Source: Solirubrobacteraceae bacterium
Lineage (GTDB): Bacteria; Actinomycetota; Thermoleophilia; Solirubrobacterales; Solirubrobacteraceae
Direction: 5' to 3'
Assembly: GCA_029263125.1 (NCBI GenBank)
Contig: JAJCYD010000014.1
Location: 1-64,000 of the forward strand
Length of the DNA: 64,000 bases
Part shown: one piece after another, positions 17,123 through 25,297 of the stretch
How the letters are laid out: every line of letters begins with the position of its first letter
How positions within the stretch are numbered: position 1 is the first letter of the stretch
Translations under genes and position numbers: made by a program
Notes under the pieces: generated by a model
Database searches by the model: none
Told to the model about the DNA's origin: nothing
The model's input: only the letters and a program-made list of their open reading frames with translations

Positions 17123-17150
17123 ATGGGGCTCGGTGCAGCCGTGACCCCAT
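17123..17150. promoter_or_regulatory. Inverted ATGGGG half-sites before the kinase gene
   Basis: ATGGGG (17123-17128) and CCCCAT (17145-17150) are arranged as an inverted pair 16 bp apart, about 35 bp upstream of the sensor kinase start. They share the core of the two 18-bp boxes, which suggests autoregulation of the two-component operon. Confidence 0.35.
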
Positions 17151-17184
17151 ACTCATACCCGCGGCGGTGTGGGAGCCTTGGTGC

Positions 17185-18159
17185 ATGCGTGACCGCCTGC
17201 AGGCCGTACCGTTGCTGTGGCGGGTGACCGTTGCGAACGCCGCCGTCCTCGGGGTCGCGACCGTCGCGCTGGCGCTGGCTCCCGGCGTGACGATCTCGAT
17301 CCCGATCACGTTCAACGAGCTTGTTGTGCTGTCCGGCGGGATGGTCGCGCTGTTCGGCTTCAGCGTGCTGCTGGTCCGCCCGGCGTTCGGGCCGCTGCAT
17401 TCGGTCGCGGAGGCGATGCGCGCCTGGGATCCGCTGCAGCCATCGCCCCGCGTGCCGGTCGTCGGCGGGCCCGACGTCGCGACGCTGGCGCGGACCTTCA
17501 ACGAGATGCTGGACCGTCTTGAGGCCGAGCGGCGTGAGAGCGCGCGTCAGGCGCTGCGCGTACAGGAGGGCGAGCGCCAGCGCGTGGCCCGCGAGCTACA
17601 CGACGAGGTCGGACAGACGCTGACCGCGATGATGCTGCAGATCGAGAGCCTCGCCGCCAAGATCCCCGACACCCTCCGCGACGAGCTCGACGAGCTGCGC
17701 GAGACGACGCGGCTGGGCGCCACCGACGTGCGCCGCATCGCGGTGCGGCTGCGCCCCGAAGCGCTGGAGGAGCTCGGTCTCCACAGCGCGCTGTCGGCGT
17801 TGGCGACATCGTTCGGTGAGCATGCGGGGCTGCGGATCGACCGGCGCCTGGAGCGCGTCGCGACGCTCAGCGACGAGCAGGAGCTCGTCGTCTATCGCGT
17901 AGCTCAGGAGGCGCTGACCAATGTTGCGCGCCATGCCCGCGCGAGCAGCGTCGAGCTGATGCTCTCGCGCGATGAGCGCGACGTGACGCTCCGCGTCCGC
18001 GACGACGGCCGCGGTCTCACCCGCGACGCGTTGGCCTCCGCGACCGGCATCCGCGGGATGCGCGAGCGCGCGATGCTGATCGGCGCGCAGCTGTCGATCG
18101 CCGCGGCCGACGGCGGCGGCACCGAGGTCGTGCTGCGTGTGCCGGCGGCGGCTCCCTGA
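17185..18159 (+). CDS. NarX/LiaS-type sensor histidine kinase
   Basis: 324 aa. Two membrane helices (residues ~12-33 and 46-65) with a short loop, a HAMP-like linker, a HisKA_3 dimerisation helix with phospho-acceptor His139 (RVARELHDEVGQ), and an ATPase domain (YRVAQEALTNVARHA; DDGRGL; GIRGMRERAMLIG). With hardly any extracytoplasmic loop it probably senses a membrane or internal signal. A GTG at 17167 would add six residues. Its stop overlaps the response regulator start as TGATG, making a cognate pair. Confidence 0.92.
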   Translation: MRDRLQAVPLLWRVTVANAAVLGVATVALALAPGVTISIPITFNELVVLSGGMVALFGFSVLLVRPAFGPLHSVAEAMRAWDPLQPSPRVPVVGGPDVATLARTFNEMLDRLEAERRESARQALRVQEGERQRVARELHDEVGQTLTAMMLQIESLAAKIPDTLRDELDELRETTRLGATDVRRIAVRLRPEALEELGLHSALSALATSFGEHAGLRIDRRLERVATLSDEQELVVYRVAQEALTNVARHARASSVELMLSRDERDVTLRVRDDGRGLTRDALASATGIRGMRERAMLIGAQLSIAAADGGGTEVVLRVPAAAP

Positions 18160-18818
18160 TGACCGTTCCGCTGAAGGCGCGTGTCCTGCTCGCCGACGAT
18201 CACCCGATCGTGCTGCGCGGCCTGGTCCTCGTGCTCGACCAGCAGCCGGACTTCGAGGTCGTGGCCGAAGCGCGCGATGGTGCCGAGGCCGTGAACCGCG
18301 TCGTGTCGGAGGACATCGACCTCGCGATCCTCGACGTGTCGATGCCGCGCATGACGGGCCTTCAGGCGGCGCGCGAGATCACGCAGCGAAAGCCCAACGT
18401 GCGGGTCCTCATCCTGTCGATGCACGAGAACGAGGAGTACTTCTTCGAGGCGCTCGCGATGGGCGCGTCGGGATACGTGCTCAAGACCGCCGTCGATCGC
18501 GACCTCGTCGAAGCATGCCGCGCCGCGATGCGCGGCGAGCCGTTCTTGTACCCCGGCGCGGTCCGCGCGCTGATCCGCGAACACCTCGAGCGAGCCCGCC
18601 GAGGCCAGGCAGGCAGAGCGGATCCGCTGACGCCGCGCGAGCTGGAGATCGTGAAGCTGATCGCCGAGGCCCAGAACAACGATCGGATCGCCGAGCTGCT
18701 GTTCATCAGCAAGAAGACTGTCGAGCGCCATCGCGCGAACATCCTCGAGAAGCTCGGTATGCGCGACCGCGTCGAGCTGACGCGCTACGCCATCCGGCGC
18801 GGGCTCGTCCAACCCTAG
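18159..18818 (+). CDS. NarL/FixJ-family response regulator
   Basis: 219 aa. Receiver domain with acidic pocket LLADDHP, phospho-acceptor Asp59 (LAILDVSMPRMTG) and the Lys of GYVLKTAVD. The C-terminal LuxR HTH lies in LTPRELEIVKLIAEAQNNDR and IAELLFISKKTVERHRANIL. It overlaps the kinase gene and should be its partner. The surrounding Usp and redox genes are plausible targets, through the ATGGGGTCC-type boxes. Confidence 0.93.
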   Translation: MTVPLKARVLLADDHPIVLRGLVLVLDQQPDFEVVAEARDGAEAVNRVVSEDIDLAILDVSMPRMTGLQAAREITQRKPNVRVLILSMHENEEYFFEALAMGASGYVLKTAVDRDLVEACRAAMRGEPFLYPGAVRALIREHLERARRGQAGRADPLTPRELEIVKLIAEAQNNDRIAELLFISKKTVERHRANILEKLGMRDRVELTRYAIRRGLVQP

Positions 18819-18893
18819 CCGCAATCCTGACCCGCCCCGAAATGGGGCCGGCGCTCCATCGCGACGCAGCTGCGCGGGCGACAGGATCCGACC

Positions 18894-19640
18894 ATGATCC
18901 GCGTCGCCGTCGTCGATGACCATCCGCTCGTCCTGGCCTCCCTGGAGGGGTTGCTGCAGGACGCAGCCGACCTGCAGCCGGTCATCGCGGCCGCCGACGG
19001 ACAGCAGCTGTGGCGACAGCTCGACGACGCCCGCCCAGGTGTCATCGTCCTGGACTACGACCTCGCACGCGGCGACGGACTGACGCTCTGCCAGCGCCTG
19101 AAGGAACGCGTCCGGCCACCCGCCGTCGTGATCTACTCCGCCTACGCGGGGCCGAGCCTGGCGCTCTCCGCCCGCATCGCGGGAGCCGACGCGCTCGTCG
19201 ACAAACGCGCACCCGGCGGCGAGCTGCTCGACGTGATCCGGCGGGCCGCCGCCGGAGAATCGAGTATTCCCGACAGCGCCCCGGATGTGCGTGAGGGCGC
19301 GATCACACAGCTCGCCGCCGGCGACGTCCCGGTTGCATCGATGCTGCTCGCCGGCACGTCGCACCAGGGCATCGCCGAGACGCTGGCGACCGACCGCCAA
19401 GACGTCGTTCACAGCGTCCGCCGGATCGTCGGACGGCTACGTCCAACGGTGGGCCCGACACCGCTACCGACGCCCGACGCGTACTGCCTGCGCTGCCGCG
19501 CGACCTTCCAGCGGCCGTTGCCGTCGCCGTGCGGCGCGATCTGCCCGACGTGCTTCGCCGACGGCGAGATCGTCACCCTCACAAACGCGTCGCAGCCACG
19601 CACGGCGCGCGCACAGGGTGAGGGATCCGGCGATGCATGA
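18894..19640 (+). CDS. Response regulator fused to a zinc-ribbon tail
   Basis: 248 aa. The receiver domain (VAVVDDHPLVL, Asp54 in VIVLDYDLARGDG, Lys104 in LVDKRAP) has its standard switch residues. The second region (residues ~145-182, LLAGTSHQGIAETLATDRQD) resembles a LuxR HTH but is divergent. A C-terminal extension carries five Cys: CLRC (198, 201) and C-x3-C-x2-C (213, 217, 220, in SPCGAICPTCF), which looks like a zinc ribbon. There is no adjacent kinase of its own. It could be cross-phosphorylated by the kinase at 17.2 kb. The zinc ribbon may bind DNA or a partner; this is inference. Confidence 0.8.
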   Translation: MIRVAVVDDHPLVLASLEGLLQDAADLQPVIAAADGQQLWRQLDDARPGVIVLDYDLARGDGLTLCQRLKERVRPPAVVIYSAYAGPSLALSARIAGADALVDKRAPGGELLDVIRRAAAGESSIPDSAPDVREGAITQLAAGDVPVASMLLAGTSHQGIAETLATDRQDVVHSVRRIVGRLRPTVGPTPLPTPDAYCLRCRATFQRPLPSPCGAICPTCFADGEIVTLTNASQPRTARAQGEGSGDA

Positions 19641-19770
19641 TCGCCCGCCCTTCTGCGTCCTGATCGTCGGCCGCGAACCGGCCGCTCACCTCAGCGACCC
19701 GCGACGAGACCCGGCCGCACCCGTGATCAGCACTCCACCTTCGGTCGAGATCGCGCGGCGGTCCGCATGA
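19633..19770 (+). CDS. Small coupled ORF
   Basis: 45 aa, MHDRPPFCVLIVGREPAAHL to the end. The start lies inside the end of the preceding regulator gene, and its stop overlaps the STAS gene start as ATGA, so it bridges two genes in one operon. No family recognised. It may be a leader that couples translation rather than a functional protein. Confidence 0.4.
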   Translation: MHDRPPFCVLIVGREPAAHLSDPRRDPAAPVISTPPSVEIARRSA

Positions 19771-20168
19771 TCACCCTGTCCCCCTCATTCGAACGGCACA
19801 TCGCCGGACCGACACGTTTCGAGATCCGGATGCAGCGCGACGGCGAGGTCGTCATCGTCGAACTCACCGGAGAACTTGACCTCGCCACGTCCGCCACGTT
19901 GCGCAACCGAATCGACGCGCTGATCGCGACGGACGCCCAGCAGGTGATCGTCGACCTGCGGCACCTGACCTTCATCGACTGCGCGGGCGTGCGCGCGCTA
20001 CTCGCGCTTCATGGCGACGCACGGCGCCACGCAACGCAGCTGTCGCTCATCCAGGGCCCTGAGCCCGTGTGCCGGATCTTCGCCCTCACCGACACGCTCG
20101 GCGCGTTGCCATTCACTGCGCGCCGAGACCATGACACTGCCCGTCTACGCACATCGGAGGTCACCTGA
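19767..20168 (+). CDS. STAS-domain anti-sigma factor antagonist
   Basis: 133 aa. The STAS fold is clear: VVIVELTGELDLATSATLRN, QVIVDLRHLTFIDCAGVRAL (the conserved phosphorylatable Ser/Thr is replaced by Cys-Ala in IDCAGV, where SpoIIAA has DSSG), then LLALHGDARRHATQLSLIQG. The family frees sigma-B/F-type factors by binding their anti-sigma kinase. With the serine missing, regulation by phosphorylation would be lost. Its stop overlaps the next Usp gene as TGATG. Confidence 0.88.
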   Translation: MITLSPSFERHIAGPTRFEIRMQRDGEVVIVELTGELDLATSATLRNRIDALIATDAQQVIVDLRHLTFIDCAGVRALLALHGDARRHATQLSLIQGPEPVCRIFALTDTLGALPFTARRDHDTARLRTSEVT

Positions 20169-20662
20169 TGTTCCACGACATCCTCGTTGCATTCGACGGC
20201 TCGACCAGCGCCCGCCAGGCCCTCACGGAAGCCGTCGAACTCGCCCGCTGCAACCACGCCGCGCTGACGGTCATGACCGTCGTGCCGACGACCAACCCGT
20301 GGGCGCTGGGCGGCGGCTACTACGTGCCGGTCAACCTCGACGAGCTCAATCAGCAGGCCGAGCGCAACTACGAGCGGTTGCTGGAGGACGCCGTCGTGAT
20401 CGTCCCCGATGACGTGCCGGTCACCACCATCCTCGATCGCGGCGCCGCCGCCGCCGCGATCGTCGAGCAGGCACGGGCGGGCCACCACGACCTGATCGCC
20501 ATGGGCTCACGCGGTCGCGGCGACGTTCGCTCGCTGTTGCTCGGCAGCGTCAGTCACCACGTCCTGCAGTCAAGCCCGGTTCCCGTCCTCGTCGTCCACG
20601 CTTGCGATCATGCCGAGCCCGAGCCGATGATGACGGCCGCCGCGGCGTCCTCAACGACCTAG
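20168..20662 (+). CDS. Universal stress protein (UspA family)
   Basis: 164 aa single-domain Usp: HDILVAFDGSTSARQALTEA at the N-terminus and the ATP-binding GSRGRGDVRSLLLGSVSHHV (GxxG-x9-GS) near the C-terminus, followed by SPVPVLVVHA. Probably ATP-binding. It is translationally coupled to the STAS gene. Confidence 0.92.
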   Translation: MFHDILVAFDGSTSARQALTEAVELARCNHAALTVMTVVPTTNPWALGGGYYVPVNLDELNQQAERNYERLLEDAVVIVPDDVPVTTILDRGAAAAAIVEQARAGHHDLIAMGSRGRGDVRSLLLGSVSHHVLQSSPVPVLVVHACDHAEPEPMMTAAAASSTT

Positions 20663-20697
20663 TCCACCATCCACAATGCAGCGCAAGGAGAACCGCC

Positions 20698-20865
20698 ATG
20701 ACCCCGCTCCCAAACGAGCACCCTTGGATCGAAGAGCACCCCGCCGCCGGCTCGGTCAGCCAAACCCCGACCAACTGGAACGCCCCAGCCATTCCTGGCG
20801 TCGACCTGACCGTCGCGGGCGTGATCGATGCGTCACCGCGACGCGTCTCCACCGCCAACCACTGA
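20698..20865 (+). CDS. Small hypothetical protein
   Basis: 55 aa, MTPLPNEHPWIEEHPAAGSV to VSTANH, with a good AAGGAGAACCGCC leader. Hydrophilic, proline-rich, no membrane segment and no recognised domain. It follows the Usp gene and is likely in the same transcript. Confidence 0.55.
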   Translation: MTPLPNEHPWIEEHPAAGSVSQTPTNWNAPAIPGVDLTVAGVIDASPRRVSTANH

Positions 20866-20964
20866 CGATCGTCTCCTCGGTCGCGCGACAGCGCGACCGA
20901 GGCGGGCAGCGCCGCAGCTGTACATCTCCGCGGCCAGTGCCGATCTGCGACAGGAGGCCTGGCG

Positions 20965-21597
20965 ATGAGGCGCCATGTGTCCGCACGACCCGGCCCGCAC
21001 AAGCGGCTGCCTGCGGTCGGCTGCGCACTCGCCTTGTCCGGATCTCCCCGGTCGTCGCCAGCGCAGGTGCTCACGATCGAGCGCGATGAGCCGATTCGGC
21101 TCGATCTCACGGTGTGGGCGCTGCGTCGCCGCGCACACAACCCGATCGACCGATGGGACGGAACGACCTACCAGCGCACCGTTTCGCTTGACGGTGGCGT
21201 GATCGCTCTCTTCGTAACCCAGGCCCACACGCTGGACCCGCCGAGCCTGTTGGTCTCGTGTGCCGGAACGCCTGCGGATGGGGCCGCGGAACGACTCGCA
21301 CGCGACGCAGCGCACACGCTTCTGGGACTGAACGTGGACATCTCGACGTTAGCCGCGATGGCCGCCCACGACCCGTTGCTCGGCCCGCTTGCCCTTCGCA
21401 TGCGCGGTCTACGACCGCCGCGCTTTCCGACCGTCTTCGAGGCAGTGGTCAACGGCGTTGCCTGCCGGCAACTGTCTTTCGCCGTGGGAATCCATCTACT
21501 GAATCGCCTGACCGGCGCGGGTCTCGTCTACGTTCACCTGCTGCTCGATTCGCTTTCTGAGTCCGGGCTCATAGCTCAGACACGTCAAGCAGGATGA
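20965..21597 (+). pseudogene. AlkA-like DNA glycosylase, C-terminally truncated
   Basis: 210 aa, starting at an ATG with AGGAGG 7 nt upstream. Residues ~60-185 match the N-terminal part of DNA-3-methyladenine glycosylase II (PIDRWDGTTYQRTVSLDGG, PPRFPTVFEAVVNGVACRQL, FAVGIHLLNRL). The helix-hairpin-helix, Gly/Pro-rich loop and catalytic Asp that should follow are absent. The sequence changes abruptly to LTGAGLVYVHLLLDSLSESG and stops about 90 residues short. Base excision activity should be lost. The stop overlaps the next gene as ATGA, so it may still be translated. Confidence 0.75.
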
Positions 21598-22124
21598 GCA
21601 CGCTCGCGGTGTGGACCGTCGGGCACTCCACGCACCCCAGCGATGCGTTCCTGGCTCTGTTGGAAGCGCATGACATCGCGCAGGTGGCCGATGTCCGCAC
21701 GGTGCCGAAATCCTGGCGCAATCCACAATTCCACATCGACGCCCTCGCACGACACCTGGCGGCCCGAGACATCGCGTATGAGCATCTGCCGCGCCTCGGC
21801 GGTTGGCGGACGACGCAACCGGACTCTCCAAACGGCGCGTGGCGAAACGACTCGTTTCGTGGGTACGCCGACCACGCGATGGGAGAGGAGTTCGCGACCG
21901 GACTCGCGCAACTGCGCGAGCTCGCCGCGGCGCGGCGCACGGCCATGATGTGCTCGGAAGCACTGTGGTGGCGCTGTCATCGGCGGTTGATCGCCGACCG
22001 CCTCGTGATCGCCGGCGCGATCGTCTGTCACATCGGCTCAAACGGAGGGGTCTCCAAGCACCGCTTGACGTCGTTTGCGGTGGCGGGGCCCGATCGGCAG
22101 ATCACCTATCCCGTCTCGTCCTGA
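21594..22124 (+). CDS. DUF488 family protein
   Basis: 176 aa. VWTVGHSTHPSDAFLALLEA, VADVRTVPKSWRNPQF, YEHLPRLGG and MMCSEALWWRCHRRLIAD (Cys-containing loop) are the recognised DUF488 signatures. The function is not established; these genes often sit with DNA repair or redox genes. Overlaps the truncated alkA by ATGA. Confidence 0.9.
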   Translation: MSTLAVWTVGHSTHPSDAFLALLEAHDIAQVADVRTVPKSWRNPQFHIDALARHLAARDIAYEHLPRLGGWRTTQPDSPNGAWRNDSFRGYADHAMGEEFATGLAQLRELAAARRTAMMCSEALWWRCHRRLIADRLVIAGAIVCHIGSNGGVSKHRLTSFAVAGPDRQITYPVSS

Positions 22125-22374
22125 GCGTGCGTCAGCCGGGCCGACCCGGCGCCGCCCGACCGTGCCGCCACAGCCAATGCGACGGGAGGTCGCGCAGCGC
22201 CAATCACGTGCGACGACGCCGCACGTGTGCAATCTCGGCGGCCGTCAGCACACGACACATCGGCCGCAGCCGGACGCGTGGGGCTGTTCACCGAGCGGTA
22301 GATGCAGCCTGGCACCCATGGTGCGTCCAGCCGCACGCGTGATCCTTGAGAGCCACCTCGACAGGAGCTCGCCG

Positions 22375-22938
22375 ATGCACCAGCACACGTGCAGCGCTCG
22401 CCAGCCCGAACTGTCGCCACGTCCTCGACACGGGCAGGGTCGTAACCGTCGCAAGCCGACGCGATCGCGGCCGCAGCCGTCCGAGGCTGATGGCCGACTG
22501 CGTCCGGTGATCGTCGTCGGCTACGACGCGAACGCCGCAGGCCCGGGCCGCGCTTGCGTTCGCGTCCGTCGCGCCGGTCCGCGCGGCACGGTCCTGGCGG
22601 CCTACGCCGTCGGCCCGGCGCGCGCGTACCTCGGCCGGCCCTCCTACGAGCGCGCAGTGCAACGCGCGCAGCGCGAAGGCGGCGCCATCCTGGACGACGT
22701 GCCAGCCGCGAACGGATCCGTCGTCGAAGCCTCGTTGCTGGAAAGCGGGCCTGCTGGGGTGCTCTGGCGCCTGCCCCAGCTGCGCGACGCACAAGAGATC
22801 GTGGTCGGATCGCGCGCACCCGGCCGCCGGCACCGAAGGCTTCGCCGCAGTGTGTCGCGCCGCCTCGTCGCGACCGCCGGCCTCCCCGTCGTCATCGTCC
22901 CGCACCGCCGCCCGCGTGAGCCACAACGCGCGTCGTGA
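22375..22938 (+). CDS. Universal stress protein with degenerate ATP motif
   Basis: 187 aa, AGGAG 7 nt before the ATG. A basic 45-residue leader precedes a Usp domain (PVIVVGYDANAAGPGRACVR, AQEIVVGSRAPGRRHRRLRR, GLPVVIVPHR). The Gly-Ser of the usual G-x9-GS nucleotide loop is RSVS, and the domain is unusually Arg-rich. Probably a non-ATP-binding Usp. Confidence 0.75.
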   Translation: MHQHTCSARQPELSPRPRHGQGRNRRKPTRSRPQPSEADGRLRPVIVVGYDANAAGPGRACVRVRRAGPRGTVLAAYAVGPARAYLGRPSYERAVQRAQREGGAILDDVPAANGSVVEASLLESGPAGVLWRLPQLRDAQEIVVGSRAPGRRHRRLRRSVSRRLVATAGLPVVIVPHRRPREPQRAS

Positions 22939-23075
22939 TGGTTCGGTCAGACCCATGCGATGGCTGGAACAGCCCCCCGGCCGCGCACGCCGGCCGATTG
23001 ACAGCAGTGCGGGCGGCACCCGCCCGCCCTCCCGACGTCACAACAGCCCCTATCCGACCTGCAAAGGAGCCGACC

Positions 23076-23549
23076 ATGTCCGCAGTCCAGAGCCACACAA
23101 CCCCACCCGCGATCGCCGGCCGCACCGCCCGGACGAGCTGGCAGGGCACGCTCGCCGCGGGTCACGGCACCATCCGGTCGGGCAGCGGCGCGCTCACCGG
23201 CCAGGAGGTCACGTGGGCCGCTCGCACGCAGCAGCCGGAGGGCAAGACGAGCCCTGAGGAGCTCTGCGCAGCGGCGCACTCCGCGTGCTTCTCGATGGCG
23301 CTCGCCCTCAAGCTCGGTGAGCACGGCACCCCGCCCGACCGCCTCGAGGTCGGTGCGACGGTCACCTTGGCCGACGTCGACGGCGCACCCACCATCACAT
23401 CCTCGGTGCTCGACGTCACGGCGGACGTGTCGGGCCTCGACCAGCCGGCGTTGGACGCCGTCGTCGCGCAGGCCGCGGAGCTGTGCCCAGTGTCGCGGTT
23501 GTTCGCAGGCGCGCAGATCACGGTCGACGCGCGCCTCGCCCAAGCCTGA
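23076..23549 (+). CDS. osmC: OsmC-family peroxiredoxin
   Basis: 157 aa, start chosen at an ATG with AAAGGAG upstream. TARTSWQGTLAAGHGTIRSG at the N-terminus and the two peroxidatic Cys in PEELCAAAHSACFSMALALK and AAELCPVSRLFAGAQI. It reduces organic hydroperoxides, with lipoyl or thiol partners in characterised members. Fits the redox island, and the AhpD-like protein at 14.1 kb could be a reductant. Confidence 0.92.
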   Translation: MSAVQSHTTPPAIAGRTARTSWQGTLAAGHGTIRSGSGALTGQEVTWAARTQQPEGKTSPEELCAAAHSACFSMALALKLGEHGTPPDRLEVGATVTLADVDGAPTITSSVLDVTADVSGLDQPALDAVVAQAAELCPVSRLFAGAQITVDARLAQA

Positions 23550-23678
23550 TCAGCGGCTGGCTCGAAGATGCGGCGCCGTGGCGCCGGGGCGCCCCGCGGC
23601 CCATCCGGCTTCGGATCACCTTGGGATGCACGTTGCCGGAGGGGGTCGATGCGGCGTCTGGGTCGATCGAGTCGAGCG

Positions 23679-24433
23679 TCAGGCGACCGGGGTGATGGCG
23701 GCAGTGACGACCAGCTTGCCTCGTACATGACGGGTTTCGGTCTTCTCCAGCGCCGCCACCGCTTCCTCGAACGGATAGATCTGTTCGAGGACCACCCGGA
23801 TGTGTCCGTCGGCGATTGCTGCCAGCAGCTCGGCCATGTCCCGGCGGGCGTCGGCGCGATGCACGACGTGCTCAACTCGGACCTTGCGCTCCGGTTCGAA
23901 GGTGTCGCCGGAGACGGTTACGACACGCCGCCCTGGCGGACGACGAACTGGCTCGGCACGCGGGTTCCCGGTTGGATCGCCAGTGCGGCGTCGACGCCTC
24001 CTGGCACGCATGGCCTGACCTGCTCCTGCCAGAGTGGGGCGGTGTAGTCGACGGTCTTCTCGGCTCCGAGCGAGAGCAGGTAGTCGTGGCGCGCAGAGGA
24101 TGACCCGCCGACTCGGATCCCACGGGCCAGTGGCCATCTGGATGACCAGGGTGCCGATCGCTCCAGAGGCGCCCGCCACGAACAGGGTGTCGCCGCTTCG
24201 GAGGTCGAGGTGTGCAGGCTCTCCACCGCCGTCTTGCCGGCGATCGGGATGCCGGCAGCCGTCAGGAAGTCCAGCGGATCGGGCATCCGGGTGAGCGATG
24301 TCTCGCCGACGACGGCGAGCTCCGCCCAGGTTTCGCCCTTGGGATTCAGCGCGCCGGACAGCCCTGCAACACGCCTGAAGCGGCGGTAGTCGACGCGCCA
24401 ATCAGAGCCAGCTGCCGGGTGCGGCGTCGGCAA
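23679..24433 (-). pseudogene. Zinc-less quinone oxidoreductase (MDR family), multiple frameshifts
   Basis: Pieces of an NADP-dependent medium-chain reductase appear in order, but in different frames: GETWAELAVVGETSLTRMPD, PLDFLTAAGIPIAGKTAVES, LRSGDTLFVAGASGAIGTLV (nucleotide loop), LLSLGAEKTVDYTAPLWQEQ and IYPFEEAVAALEKTETRHVR. At least three frame changes separate them and the first ~80 residues are missing. The gene is dead as read. Confidence 0.85.
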
Positions 24434-24875
24434 GCGCGCTGCCGACGACGACGCTCGCGGCCAGGCTGACGACCAGAACGAGGTAGGCCACCGTTCGCAC
24501 GCGCCGAGCTCGAGCCGGGCGCAAGCCCGCGTGCGCGAAGAGCGCCAGCGCGTACAGCAACGCCACGCTCCCGGCGGTGACCCACCCGGGGCTGTCGGCG
24601 AGGACGCCGGCGGGAACGGCGAGACTCCCGAAGTTCCACAGCATCAGCCGGCCGCGCGAGCAGCCGGATCCGCTTACGATCGCGGCGCGCCCGCCGGCGA
24701 GCGCGATCTGCGCGGCTCCGCCGACAAGGACGAGGTAGGCGGCAAGCCAGGAGCCGTGCGTGAATGGTGCGGCACTGTTGACTGCGGCCACGAAGCCGCC
24801 GGCCACGATCAGGATGCCACCGCAGGCAACGAACGCGACCGTCGATCGCAGCTCGGCTTTGAGCGGTTCCCTCAT
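24402..24875 (-). CDS. Membrane protein coupled to ctaD remnant
   Basis: 157 aa with four to five hydrophobic segments (STVAFVACGGILIVAGGFVA, WLAAYLVLVGGAAQIALAGG, LWNFGSLAVPAGVLAD, AGSVALLYALALFAHAG, VAYLVLVVSLAASVVVGSAL). The ATG at 24875 overlaps the stop of the cytochrome c oxidase subunit I remnant as ATGA, which marks it as the next gene of a former cox operon. The middle resembles the AQIALAGG/LxxWNxGS pattern in the NnrS-like protein at 50.7-51.9 kb. Its role is unknown. Confidence 0.65.
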   Translation of the reverse strand: MREPLKAELRSTVAFVACGGILIVAGGFVAAVNSAAPFTHGSWLAAYLVLVGGAAQIALAGGRAAIVSGSGCSRGRLMLWNFGSLAVPAGVLADSPGWVTAGSVALLYALALFAHAGLRPARARRVRTVAYLVLVVSLAASVVVGSALADAAPGSWL

Positions 24876-25018
24876 CGCGAGACGCCGGTCGTCTCGCCCG
24901 CGCGGATGGCGTCGCGGAGGTCGCACATCGGCTCGACGAATCGAACGCGCGGGATGACGTCGAAGTTGTGCCGCGGTGGCGGCGAGGTCGTGAACCACTC
25001 CAAGGTGTAGCCCTTCTA
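24872..25018 (-). pseudogene. ctaD: Cytochrome c oxidase subunit I, C-terminal relic
   Basis: In-frame sequence GYTLEWFTTSPPPRHNFDVI then PRVRFVEPMCDLRDAIRAGE is the C-terminal tail of a heme-copper oxidase subunit I (family pattern TLEWxTxSPPPxxNFDxIPxVR...DLR). Nothing upstream belongs to it: a TAG stop lies two codons before GYTLEW. The ~500-residue membrane part with heme and CuB ligands is missing from the window. Confidence 0.8.
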
Positions 25019-25273
25019 CGGGTCTGGGGCGGCTCGGCGGCCGTGACGCACGCTCCAGAGGAACTGCGCCCAGACGACCGTCGCGGCGAGCAGCGGCCCG
25101 TGAGTGCGAGAAACGCGAATCATCGACCGCGGCGGGCGCGCTCTGCTCTGCCTGGTGGCGCCGAACCCGTCACGGTCGCCGTTGTTCGTCACACTCGTCA
25201 CCGGACCATGCTCGGACGTCACGATCAGGATCCCGTGGGTGAGCGTTCCGAGCGTGGTGACAACCGCCGTCAT
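25016..25273 (-). CDS. Uncertain short ORF
   Basis: 85 aa ending directly before the ctaD relic. The C-terminal half (THGPLLAATVVWAQFLWSVR) could be one membrane helix. No family or ribosome binding site recognised; it may be another cox-operon remnant. Confidence 0.25.
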   Translation of the reverse strand: MTAVVTTLGTLTHGILIVTSEHGPVTSVTNNGDRDGFGATRQSRARPPRSMIRVSRTHGPLLAATVVWAQFLWSVRHGRRAAPDP

Positions 25274-25297
25274 CTGAACCGATGATCGGACCCGGCG

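Noticed and set aside
17904-19412. 502-codon minus-strand frame
   Set aside because: Lies opposite the kinase and response regulators, whose motifs are decisive; no protein family visible.
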